Shown: positions 47,201 through 57,742 of the stretch, in pieces
Position numbering within the stretch: the stretch's first letter is position 1
Layout: every line of letters begins with the position of its first letter
NCBI GenBank assembly: GCA_001662425.1
Contig: BDDC01000163.1
Span: 31,287-95,286 of the forward strand
Reading direction: 5' to 3'
From: Chlamydomonas sphaeroides
Taxonomy: Eukaryota; Chlorophyta; Chlorophyceae; Chlamydomonadales; Chlamydomonadaceae
DNA length: 64,000 bases
Position numbers and translations under genes: made by a program
Notes under the pieces: generated by a model
Seen by the model: the letters and a program-made list of their open reading frames with translations, nothing else
Databases searched by the model: none
What the model was told of the DNA's origin: nothing

Positions 47201-47397
47201 CTGAGGGGATGGGGCGCACGCTATGTACATGAGCCAGTTGGGTCCGCCGGACTGACGCGTCACGGCGCCGCGGCGTTCTTGCTCATTCACCGCAGGGCCA
47301 CTCGGATTCAGTTGAGGCGGTGGCTTGGAGCCCTGACGGTGCATCGTTGGCGACCGGCAGCTGGGACGGCACAGTGCGGGTGTACAGGCGGGAGTGA
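37356..47397 (+). CDS. NLR-like STAND protein: myristoylation site, TIR-like domain, NACHT-type ATPase, 14 WD40 repeats
   Basis: Twenty-five exons in phase: 37356-37400, 37488-37767, 37946-38022, 38169-38228, 38498-38586, 38942-39062, 39465-39601, 39875-40004, 40390-40802, 40963-42340, 42483-42614, 42751-42888, 43065-43123, 43279-43370, 43928-44028, 44310-44435, 44608-44748, 44939-45118, 45281-45409, 45684-45821, 46028-46150, 46388-46549, 46741-46866, 47012-47167, 47296-47397; 1544 aa. MGCGAS predicts myristoylation plus palmitoylation. After a Pro/Ala linker, residues about 180-270 carry YYISHAWSGGF, VWLDLVAVNQH and AWCLYEW, spaced like the strands and WCxxE of TIR domains. Walker A is GPAASGKS (385-392), Walker B VVFLLDGLD (508-516), sensor 1 KLLVSCRP; LMHSSLREWLL closes the ATPase region. 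WD40 repeats fill about 911-1544, mostly one per exon. Introns 10 and 24 start GC. The likely role is a ligand-sensing, oligomerising signal ATPase; ligand and output are unknown. Confidence 0.88.
38543..38724 (+). repeat. Copy of STAND-gene exon 5 tail in intron 5
   Basis: 38681-38724 repeats 38543-38586 with 34 of 44 bases identical, 138 bases apart. It covers the end of exon 5 (coding for the strand before SHAW). The donor after the copy is lost (CTGCGG in place of GTGGGG). Confidence 0.75.
39035..39206 (+). repeat. Copy of STAND-gene exon 6 tail in intron 6
   Basis: 39181-39206 repeats 39035-39060 with 25 of 26 bases identical, 146 bases apart. It covers the codons for VWLDLVAVN at the end of exon 6. 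An AT-rich insert lies between the copies. Confidence 0.85.
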
Positions 47398-48262
47398 GAG
47401 CATAGCGCAGAGGCACACGCTTCTCATGTGACCTAACCCGAAACCGCCAAACGATGCTACGAAACATGATGTGTTGCATGGCCGGCATGGGGGTGGACAC
47501 GGGCGGTTCGTGTAAGAGGGGGAGCAGGCGGGGTTGGCGCGGCGGGTACAGTGGCTCGGGCGGCAGGACGCACGGCGCTGGAAAATGCGCATAGATAGAA
47601 ACAGAGTATACATATGTAACGCCTGCGAGCAAGGGCCGAACGGGGTCGAGCTCGGTGCTCGGCGGGGTGCATCGCGGGGAGCTGGGGACACGAGCGGGGA
47701 AGGCCAGCGGGCGCGGAGGGAGCGGAGCATGCACAGCACAACGCCGAAGGGCCTCCCAAGCCGCGGCGCTGGTATCAACAGCGCTTACAACAGTCGTTCA
47801 TATATTGCAAAGCACTGTCGGCAGGGCTTGAGACACCCGTCGCGCAGAGGTGTTCGTGTCAGTCGGTGTCACGAAGCGGTAATTGTGCCTGACACAAGCA
47901 ATTTATAGCTGTGGTGCCATCGCGGCATCTGAGAGAAGCAGCTGGGCAGCGGTGACTTGCGCCGGCAGCGGTCCCGCTCTGGTCCACCCTTGCCAGAAGG
48001 CAGCAAGGCGTACGCGACCGACGCTGTCAGGATGGACTGTTGAAGGTTAGTACTTCGGAGCCATGTTTATAGCTCGCCGTGGCTCGGTGTAAGGGACAAT
48101 TCCCGACAATGCGACGCTCAGCGCTACCCACGCTTCAAGCAAGGCCTCTAGATGATAACATGGCTTTCAGCTCTCCCGCCGGCGCCTCGCTCACCAACTT
48201 TTCCCCTGCCTGCCTCCCTCACACAGGGGCCCCCAACCCGCTAGGCCCTTGTTGCCGCAGCC
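47398..48262. other. Intergenic: STAND-gene 3' end and TWINKLE upstream region
   Basis: About 0.87 kb. TGTAA at 47615-47619, about 220 bases past the STAND-gene stop, is a good candidate poly(A) signal. The rest should hold the TWINKLE promoter. No other gene seen. Confidence 0.45.
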
Positions 48263-51200
48263 ATGCGGCTCGGAGTCCTCTCCTGCCCCTGCGTGTCAGC
48301 CTGCAGCCACACATCATGCAGCTACCCGCCCACACCGCCCTGGCAGCGGCGCACACCCGCCGCACGGCACAACCGCGCACACGCGCTGCCGGCGCTGCCC
48401 TGTCCAGCGCCTAGCTGCCGCGCAGCCCCTCTGTCGCACCAGCCGAGCGCACTCGCGGCGCCGCCGCTCCACGCGCCAACAGCTCTTGCGCGCAGCTCCT
48501 CACGGGGCGTACCCGTCACGTCAGCGATTGCTGGACCTAGCCTGCTGGGGCCGCAAACCGGCGGGCTGCACGCCCCCGGCGCCGCGGGCAGCTGCCGCAC
48601 GCAGCAGCGTGCGGCACGATGGGGCTTTGCCCCACGTCGGACTCCTCTACTCCCCACGCGGACATCCGCCTCAGCTCGGGGACTCGAGGCGCTTGGGTTT
48701 GGCCCGAGGATCCCAGCGATGGCGGCCGCTTCAATGGTCGCCAGCACGTCCGTATCCTCTGCGGCGACAGCCGCCCGGCCGCCGCCCGGCCTAGTGCCGT
48801 GCTCGGCTGTGGCAGCCTGCGGTCCATCGCTAGCGCGACCGCTGCGCCTCTGGCCCTGCCCGCAGCCGGGCCGGGCCCCAGCCCACGCGCCTTGGCGCCA
48901 CGCCGCCGCTGCCGGCCCCTTGCCCGCCCACGCCGGCGGCGGCGGCGCCCTGCCGGGCATGTTGAGCCTGGACGAAGCGGAGCGGCGGCTGCGGACGCTG
49001 AACGAGAAGCTGGCTGCACAGGGGGTGCTGCTGCCGGACGACATCGTGCCAGGCATGTGGATGAACATGCTGTGCCCCTTTTGCGGCGGCGACGGCGGCC
49101 GGGAGCCAATCTCCTTGAGCATCATCGTCAACGAGGGTGCGCCGCATCGTCGCGCGAGCTACATACGCACGGGCGGCTGTCCGCCCGCCGCCCGCCACAC
49201 ACCCCGTTGTAACGCCCACCCCGCTCTCAGTCTCAGCACCGGGGCGTCGCAGCGGCCCGCGTCGCCAGCACGCGGCTGCTCTCTGCGGCCTCACTGCCGG
49301 CGTGCCGCGCCCGCGCCCTCGTCCTGGTCCTCGTGCTCGCCCGCAGACTTTTCGTCCGCCAGCTACAAGTGCTGGCGCGCCAACAAGTGCGGCGTCCGCG
49401 GCACGGTGTGGGCGCGGGAGCGGGCGCAGCAGCTGCGGCGCAAGCTGCTGCCGGACGAGCCGCGTGCGCCGCCCGTGGACGTTCAGCCGGATGGGCAGGA
49501 GGAGCTGGACCAGGGTGAGTGCCCGGGGCAGGACGGGCTGGTCCCTGCGTCGCCAAAGCATGTCCGGGACCCCATGCCTGCGCCTCCCAACTCATGCGGT
49601 CGCGCCCGCTCTCGGCCCGCGTTCACCTGATGCGCAGACGCGTACGCGTGGTTCGCGGCGCGTGGCATCAGCCGGGCGACGCTGCAGCGCGCCGGGGTGT
49701 TCCAGGTGAGCAGGGCGCAGGGGCGCGTGCGGCGAGGGAGGGAGCGGGCCGCGCCCGGCGCGCAGCTGCCGCACGTGCTCGACGAGCCCAAGGCTGCGCC
49801 GGGTGCCGGTGTCACCCTGTGCGACCCCGTGGCGCGTGGAGTCATGATGCGGGCTCGGGGCCGGGGGCTCCTTTCCGGGGGCCCGAACCGCGGGGCCTCC
49901 GTGGCGGCCGCATACGTCCGGGTTGGGGCTGCTCGCTGCGCCGAGCCGCGTGGGCTCGCCCGCCAATGGCCGTCGCAGGTGCGGGACCTGCCCGCCCCGG
50001 ACCACAGCTGCACGCTGCCGCGAGTGGTGGCGTACCCCTACCGCCGCCGGCCGGGCGGCCCCATCGTCAACCTCACGTACCACGACATCCACGGCTACCT
50101 GTACCGCCGTGAGTGCGCACGCGTACGGCGGCTGCACGGCAGGCCGCCCGAGTACGGCGTGGTGCCTGTCCGTACGCCACGGCAGCACGCAGCACGGGCG
50201 TGCCTGGAGCTGGGCGGTAGTGGCCTCATGCATGGCCTGGTGGGAAGGGGTGTCATCGTCGGGTGCTGCCCTGCCCTGCCCTGCCCTGCCCTGCCCTGCC
50301 CTGCCCTGCCCTGCCCTGCCCTGCCCTGCCCTGCCCTGCCCTACCCTGCCTCCCCCCGACCTGTGCACAGACTTGGACAAAGCAGCTGGGCCCGGCGAGG
50401 GAGGCGCGCACGAGACGCATGGCGGCGCGCAGGCCTCGGCCGAGGCCCAGCCTGGCGAGGGGAGCTCGGGCGAGGGAGCGACGGGCGTAGAGCTGGCGGC
50501 GCCGGCGGACCTGGAGCTGTGGCGGCTGCCCAACATCAAGTGGCAGCCCATGCAGGGCCTGGAGCGCATGCTGTGGGGCCACGACGCAGTGGGTGGCGCA
50601 GCACGGCACAGCACGGCATGGCATGGCACGGCCCGCGCGACTGCCCTCTGCCGCCTTCCCCGCGGCGCCGCCGTGCTCCGCCCACGGCCACGTCCTTGGC
50701 ATCACCACGTGGTGCCCTCCGCCCTCCGCCCCAGGTCATGTTCCTCCCGGACATCGACCGGCGGCGGCAGCAGGAGCTTGCAGCCACGCGGCCGTCGCCC
50801 CTGCCGCAGGCGCCGCGCGGTGCGAGGCCGGGCCCCGGCGGCGGCGCCGCAGCATCGGGCGGCGGCGTGGAGGCGCTGGAGCTGCACGCCGAGGGGGACG
50901 AGGCATGGGGGCAGGCGCTGGAGGGCGCGGAGGACTACAATTACGATTTTGACGATGAGGATGATGACGACGAGGGCGAGTGGATCGACGGCGACGAACT
51001 CATGGGGGATGCCGAGCAGGCCGAGCTGGAGCGGGAGGTGGCTGAGCAGGACGAGATGCTGATGCGCCAGTCGTACAGCGGCGGTACAGAGTATGACAAC
51101 GGCGCCGGCGTGCACGGCGCGGGCGCTGAGAATGGCAACGGGAGCGGTGTGGATAGCGAGGGAGTGCAGAATGGCAACGGCAACGGCAGCGGGACGCACA

Positions 51201-54200
51201 GCGATGTGTACGACAGTCACGGCGTCGTGGCGTACTCGGCGGCGCAGGCCGGGCTGGATCACGGCAGCGAGTACGAGCAGGGCGGCGATGACGAGCAACG
51301 GCCGTACGGTGAGATGGCGCAGGCCGGCGGCGGCGACGGCCAGGAGGGCGAGTGGGAGCACAGCAAAGGGGAGGAGGAGCTCGGCGAAGGGGACGGCGCC
51401 GGGGTGGTCGGCGAGGGCGAGGAGGAGTACGAGGAGAACGAGGAGTACGAGGAGGAGGAGGAGGAGGAGGAGGAGGAGGAAGAGGATTACCAGGGCGAGC
51501 AGTGGGATGAGCAGGAGCAGGAGGAGCAGGAGGAGGGCGAGGCGGCGGACGGCGCGTGGCGCTACCACGACCTGGTCCTGGTTGAGGACGAGCTGGACCG
51601 TCTGAGCCTCATGGAGGTGCGCTGCCTGGGCGGCCTGGGTGCGCGGGCTGGGTGGGCGGCCTGGGTCGGGGCGCATTGCAGCACGCGTTGTGTCCTACAG
51701 CGTGTGGGCTGTTGCGTGCCGTGCGCAAGAGGGCAACGAGCAGATGTGGAGCTTGAGCGCACGGTCTGCGGCGCTTGCGGGGCTCGTGCCGCGGTGCGGC
51801 GGGCAGCCGACGGCAGCACGCCGTCAGCCGGGCGCCCGCTAGCGCCTGCTGCCGCTCTGCCCGCACTGACGCTCGCCCCGCTGTGACGCGCATCTTGGTG
51901 CGCTCGGTGCTGGCTCATCCCACATGCCTCCGCACGCTGCGCCGGATGCCCCGCTTGCTAGTGCCAACGCGCCTCACATGTCGCGCCCGCCGATGCTCCT
52001 TGGTCCAGGCGGGGGTGCCCAACGTGGTGTCGCTGCCGCCCGGCTCCGTGCGAGCGTTCAAGGAGGTCTGCCTGGCGCGGGACGCGGCGGCCTCCGGCGG
52101 CGCGGCGGGCCTGCACGCCCGCGAGCCGCCGCCGCCGCCTGGCAGCGCCATCGCCGCCACCTACTACCTGCGATGCAGCAGCGAGGTGCGGCCACCAGGC
52201 GTGTTGGCATGTGTCATAACTGATGTCATCACAGCACATCTCTGATGCATACTGCCTGCGATGCAGCAGCACGGTGCGGCACACGAAACGGATACCAGAA
52301 ACTTCAACGCAGCGCATGATGTGATGTTGTTTGTGGTCATGTGCTCTATGTGGCCATGTATGTGAACTTGCAAGGGTCGCTTGCTGCCAACATTGAATGC
52401 CAACAGCGCACCAACCTCATAGCCGTCACCGTTGCCCGGGCGACGCCGCCTCGCACTTCAGTCGCCGCTCCCCTCGACCACGCTCAAGTGCTCAACCACG
52501 CGTCGGCCCGAGCTGGCCTCCCGTCCCCTGCCCTCCCCTGCTGCCCCGCGGCGCTGCAGGTGCTGTTCCCGCTGCCGGCGCACGTGGGAGGCCGCGAGGT
52601 GCGAGTCACGCTGGCGCTCAAGTCGGACCCGGACAGCCGCATGCTGGCGGAGGTGAGCGGCCGGGAGCTGCGGAAGGGCCGCGAACGCGCTCAAGCCCGG
52701 GGACATGGCTGCCTTCCTCTCCCTGGGCCCCTTGCCCGCCGTCACACCGGACTCCAGCCACGCCGATGCTCGTGCCGTAAGCCCAACCCTCGCGCTCCTG
52801 TGCCTGTCTGCCGGCGCTCCCGCCCCGCCCCTAGCACCGCACGTACCAGACCCCTTCCATGGCGCCCCTCCCGCCCCGTGCCCCCAAGCCGCACCCAGCC
52901 ATACCTGGCCAGCGAGCCCAATCGCCGCCGCTTCCTCACTTTACAGCTCCGATACTCAATGCATCAAGACTACAGTATGACAGCTTGTTGTGCGCATCTG
53001 AAGTCGTTAGCTATGCGCATCTGACGTACTCGGCCGCCCTTCCCACGGCGCCCGCAGTACCTGGCCTCCGAGCTCAAGCGCCACCGCTGCCTCACCCTGG
53101 ACTGGCCCGCCGAGCTGCACGACCTGCCGCCCAGCAGTGCCGTCGTGGAAGAGCTGGTCCAGGCGCAGCAGCAGCAGCTGGCGGCGGCGCAGCAGCAGCA
53201 GCACCCCCAGCAGTTCGACGAGCACGGCGAGCCGTACGGCGAGTACAGCGAGGAAGGCGCCGACTACCTGTCGGACGAGTTTGCGGCCGCGGTCGCGGCG
53301 TCGTTCAGGTCCGCGGCGTCGTACGGAACGCAGTACGTGCAGTCGGCTGTACGGCAGCGGGCGTGGCAGCCGGCGCATGCGGCGGGCGGCTCGACCGCCG
53401 TGGTCCTGGCGAACGGGCCGCCGCCGCCGGCTGCTGACGTGGGTGGCGATGACGTCACAGAGCCCGCCATCTTGCTGCGCACGTGCGCATCGGATGTTCT
53501 GATGCACGACGGGCGGGCGGCGCTGCAGGATCTGGTGCTGTCGTACGCCCGCCCGTACCCGGTCCGGGGTCTGCTGGACGTCCGCGGCCTGTTCGACGAG
53601 GTACGGCAGCGGGGCGTCGAGTGAAGCCGTATCAACGGGTGTGATCGTACGGCAGGGGCTGCGGCAGGGTATCAGGAGGGCAGCGGCCGGACGTGGCCAC
53701 GCGGGCCGGTGCGTTGGATTCGTCCTGGCCGGGGGCGCGGTCGGGCCAGGGCCGAGGGAAGAGAGCAGTGAGTTGCCTCGGTGCTTTCGCAGTGGGACGA
53801 CGATCTCACTGTCGGCCCTCCGCTTGCCGCCTCTCCCTCACTCTCTGCGACCGCCGCTGCTGCTCCCTTCAGCCCTCGCCTCGCCGACCTGCCCACCTGC
53901 CGCTCTCCTGCCGCCCTCCCGCTGCCACCCTCCTGCCGCCCTCCCGCTGCCACCCTCCTGCCGCCCTCCCGCTGCCACCCTCCTGCTGCCCCCAACCCAG
54001 CTGGTGCGGCACTGGCAGGGCCAGGAGGCCTCCTCGGCCGCCGTATCCACGGGCTGGCAAGGCATGGACGACATCTACAAGGTGGCGCCGGGGGAGCTCA
54101 CCATCGTCACGGGTATGTGGCCGTGTGTGTCCATCGATAGGCTCAGGGCTGCAAGCCCCGTGCGGCATGCCCTGGCTTGATTGTGCCTCGACACGGTAGC

Positions 54201-56949
54201 ATGGGTGGCACTGTGTGGAGCTGTCCTGCAAACACGAGCGCTCGGCGACGAAAGTTGACAGGAGTGGGATGCGGCGGGGCGCTGTGGCACAGCAAGGTTG
54301 ATCGCAGTGGCAGCACCAGCACCAGCGCCAGCGCCAGCACCAGCGCCAGCGCCAGCGCCAGCGCCAGCACCAGCACCAGCACCAGCACCAGCACCAGCAC
54401 CAGCACCTGACCGCCCTGCCCGCCCCCGCTGCGCACCCCTATGGCCGTCGCAGGGGTGCCCAACAGCGGCAAGAGCCACTGGCTGGACGCACTGGCAGTG
54501 CAGCTGGCCGAGGGCCCCGGCCAGTGGAACATCGCGTTCGCGAGCTTCGAGAAGAGCGTGCTCAAGCACGCGCAGAACCTGATCGAGCTCGCCGCCAGTG
54601 AGTACCAAGCCCGCGGGCCGCGGGCCGTGGCGCCGGCGCTCCAGTGGCATGGCTGCGGCAGCGCTGCGCAGCACCCGCTGCGCGCACATCACACCTCACC
54701 CAACACGCGCCGCGCCTCTGGCGCCGCCCCAAGTCTGCCCCACGGCGAGTGCGTTGGCGATCCGCCCCTGGCCCGCCCGCAGCACCTGTCGCCGCAGGGG
54801 CTACTGCAGCCCATACGTGGCCGCAACCCGGAACCTAGAGACCGCGTGCGTGCGCCTCGCGACCCCGGACACCCGGCTGCAGCTGTGCTGAAGCGCACGT
54901 CGCCCGTTGCCCGCCGCTGCCCCCGCCGCTGCGCCATGCGTAACCGCAGAGAAGCCCATGTTCGGGGCCGACCACGCGCGCATGACGGAGGCGGAGCTGC
55001 TGGAGGCGCTGGGCTGGGTGTCGCAGCACTTTGTGCTGATCCGCCACTCCGACATGGCCGACGAGGCGGCGGCGTCACAGCTGGCGGAGCGCCTGGCGCA
55101 GGCGAGCGGCGGCCTGGCCGGGCGGCTGAGTCGCGTGGGCGTGCGGCAGAGGGCGGCGCCGAGGGGACGTGCGCCTTGCCGGTCCCACATGTGTTCGTGT
55201 GTCCGGCATAGCCCAGCTGCCCCAACCCCAGCTGCTCGCATGGCGCTGCCTCGATCTGTCGCCCACGCGCAGATGAAAGCGGCCGCCGCCCAGGAGCGCG
55301 GCGAGGGCGAGGACGGCGGCGAGGGCGAGGAGCGCGGCGGGCTTCTGGCCGGCATCGGCGGCGTGGACGAGGACCTGGCGGAGCAGCTACTGGCGGATGC
55401 GCGGCGGCCCTGCGACATCACCTGGATCCTGGAGAAGGCCACGCAGGCCGTGTACAAGTGCGTGCGGCGGTGTGGGAAGGGCCTAGGCGTGTGTCGTGGG
55501 GGCCGTCACGAGGTCGGGGGTGAGGGCGTGCGTGCGGGTGCGGTCTCTGATCGCGTGCGGCCGCCGAGCGAGGGTTGGCGGGGGCAGCGGCTGGCGGGCG
55601 GCCGGGCGGGTGTGCTGGCGCGCGCCGGCTCCGCGCTGCCTGCCGATGGTATGCATGCCGCAAGGTGTGCGGCTGCTCCCTGTACGGCAGATACGGCATC
55701 CGGGGTCTGGTGATCGACCCCTTCAACGAGCTGCACCAGGAACGCGGCGCCATGAAGGAGACCGAGTACGTGAGCTGGCTGCTCAGCCAGGTGCGCGGCG
55801 CCAGTGCATGATGTGTGTCGCGATGTTGCCGATGCAACACGAGCACGGGTTCCTGCGATGCCTGTATGATTGGGGTCCGCACCGCTGCAGCCGCTGCAGT
55901 AATGGGACGCGGTGCGTAACGCACTGCAGCATCACCTGCGAGCATGCGGGTCGGCCGCTTGCTGAGCCGTAGTAGCACCCCTCGCCGCCGCGCTCTGCCG
56001 CCCTCTGGCATCTGTTTGCAGGTCAAGCGCTGGGCGCAGCGCTACGGCGTGCACGTGTGGCTGGTGGCGCACCCGCACGCCATGGCCGACTGGGACGGCT
56101 CGCCGCCCAGCATGTACGACATCAGCGGCTCGGCGCACTGGTACAACAAGGCCGACATGGGCATCGTCGTACACAGGTACGGCGCGCGTACGGCGTGCGT
56201 GCGGTGCCGCCGCCGCTGCTGCTGCGTTGCGTTTGCCCGCGGGGTTGCTGGCCGCCCGTGCGTGTTGCGTTGCACTCCGCGGAGTGCCGACCGCCCGTGG
56301 CCCTTGCCTCTTCCGTTCGTCGGTGCAGCCAGCGGGGGCCTACAAGCGGGCACAGCAAGGGGCTAGGCAGCTCGCCTGCCCCTTGCTTGTGGCGATGCCG
56401 CATGGAGCCTCGTCATGCTTGCCTAAACGCGCCGTTTCGCTGACGCCCCCTCGGCCGGGGCCGGCCCACTACTTGCGCCCGCAGGTACACAAAGGCGGCC
56501 CGGGATGCGGCGGAGCGCAAGCGCGAGGCCGTGGCCAGCGGTCGGATCGCTGGCTCGCGACGGCGGGTGGACATCCCGTGGGCCGAGAACGAGACGCTCA
56601 TCAAAGTGCTCAAGGTGGGGCCGTGGCCCCTGTCGGCCTGCAGCCGGCCTGCGCCTTGCTCTCCAACACTTGGCCCCGCGTCGACGTAGCGGGTGCACAT
56701 GCAGCATCCACACGGTGGGCCAGCTAGGGCTATGCCGGGGCCGACTCCTGGGGTCCGGGGCTGCTGACTTGACAAGTCTGTGACGCCAATGGGTTATTAC
56801 GTCGTGTGATCTTCGTGTGCTGTTTGCTGCGCTGCCCTCGCTACCTCCAGGCCCGCAACAAGACCAGCGGCGCGCAGGGCGACTACACGCTGCTGTACGA
56901 CGAGGCCACGTGCACGTTCCGGGACGTGGCGGGAGGCGGGAAGCGATAG
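48263..56949 (+). CDS. TWINKLE: Organelle DNA primase-helicase TWINKLE (T7 gp4-like), enlarged
   Basis: Seventeen exons in phase: 48263-49136, 49347-49514, 49638-49705, 49979-50108, 50371-50588, 50735-51616, 52009-52185, 52560-52652, 53058-53600, 54001-54112, 54454-54597, 54950-55101, 55273-55457, 55691-55790, 56022-56176, 56485-56614, 56851-56949; about 1409 aa against roughly 700 usual. A long Ala/Pro/Ser/Arg leader fits organelle import; the exact start is uncertain. Zinc-binding primase: MLCPFCGG (C271, C274) and YKCWRANKC (C300, C306). Toprim part: LVLVEDELDRLSLMEAGVPN. Helicase: GWQGMDDIYKVAPGELTIVT, Walker A GVPNSGKS (about 1089-1096), Walker B GLVIDPFNEL, VWLVAHPHAM and ending GDYTLLYDEAT. 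Exon 6 adds about 250 acidic residues including a poly-Glu run; exon 9 adds a Gln-rich stretch. Exon 12 may end at 55101 (GC donor) or 55134 (GT donor); both are in frame. Confidence 0.93.
50266..50350 (+). repeat. (CTGCC)n microsatellite
   Basis: Seventeen 5-base units with one CTACC variant, 85 bases, in TWINKLE intron 4 about 20 bases before the exon 5 acceptor, where it forms an unusual pyrimidine tract. Confidence 0.95.
52163..52280 (+). repeat. Copy of TWINKLE exon 7 tail and donor in intron 7
   Basis: 52251-52280 repeats 52163-52192 with 27 of 30 bases identical, 88 bases apart. It spans the exon 7 end and its GTGCGG donor, and the copied donor is intact. Confidence 0.85.
52902..53099 (+). 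repeat. Copy of TWINKLE exon 9 head in intron 8
   Basis: 52902-52943 resembles 53058-53099, the first 42 bases of exon 9, with 33 of 42 identical; the copy would encode YLASEPNRRRFLTL against YLASELKRHRCLTL in the exon. An AG precedes the copy by two bases. Confidence 0.7.
53911..53985 (+). repeat. 25-base minisatellite in TWINKLE intron 9
   Basis: Three identical 25-base, C/T-rich units in a row (53911-53935, 53936-53960, 53961-53985), ending 15 bases before the exon 10 acceptor, so they form the polypyrimidine tract. Confidence 0.95.
54311..54407 (+). repeat. (CAGCAC/CAGCGC)n microsatellite
   Basis: About 16 six-base units in TWINKLE intron 10, 47 bases upstream of the exon 11 acceptor. 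In the intron, so not a coding Gln/Ala repeat. Confidence 0.95.
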
Positions 56950-57742
56950 CGGCGGCAAGGGAAGGGGTTTAGCTGCGGTGTGCATCTGGGAAATCGTGTT
57001 GGTTAGTTTGGGGGGGTGAAAGGGGTGTGTGGCCAGCGACGGCTGTGAGCGGGCTGTGTCAGTAGTCGCCACGGTAGTCATGGCAGGACGAGAAGCGCGC
57101 AGCACGGCTTTTGGTGCGGAATATGCGTGTTGCGAATGCGAGAAGGTCAAAAAAGATTGGTTGCGCCATCGGCAGCCAGTCCGGAGGACCTGCGCGGCGA
57201 AGCGTGCAGCGAAGTGTGCAGCGGGGTTTGAACTGGGCCATTCGTCCAGCCACTGATGCTGGCAGCACTCCTACACGCTGACAAGCCACACATACATGAG
57301 CATGTCAAGCCCTTCTGCGTCTTGAGGCGAACACCAACTTCCGCTGAATTCGTCAACTCCCTTGCGCGAGGCTGCACGACCACATGCTGCTCGACGCGCT
57401 TATCCTAGGAGGTCTGCTTATTGGACTGCTGCTGCACGGCGTTGCACGGTGAGCAACTTGCCCGTGCAGCAGCTCCTCTGCCGCGAAGCCTCGCCGCACG
57501 GTGTCGCGCTGCAAGCTCACATATTTGGACAAGCAGCTTTTTCTTCGCCAGCTTAGCCGGCGTCGCGTGGCGGGGGCGCTGACCATGCTTGTGGGCGCAA
57601 TTCCAACAAAGCCATTCAACCTCCCGGCCCACAGCCTGTTGCAAGCGAGGGACAGCGATGTTGTTCAAGCCGTCACGACGTACTCGGACGTCGCGTTGAA
57701 CCAGGTGAAGGTTTTTGCAAGCGAGTCCCCAACAGTTCGCCC
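56950..57742. other. Intergenic; hydrophobic open frame at about 57382
   Basis: About 0.8 kb after the TWINKLE stop. At 57382 an ATG opens a short hydrophobic frame (MLLDALILGGLLIGLLLHGV) followed by a longer frame (57468 to about 57705, including LTYLDKQLFLRQLSRRRVAG) that could only be joined by a 21-base gap. That is too short for an intron in this genome, so no gene is called. Confidence 0.35.

Noticed and set aside
54311..54407. CAG-rich array as a coding Gln/Ala repeat
   Set aside because: It lies inside TWINKLE intron 10, between an in-phase GTATG donor at 54113 and the CAG acceptor before 54454 that together build the Walker A motif.
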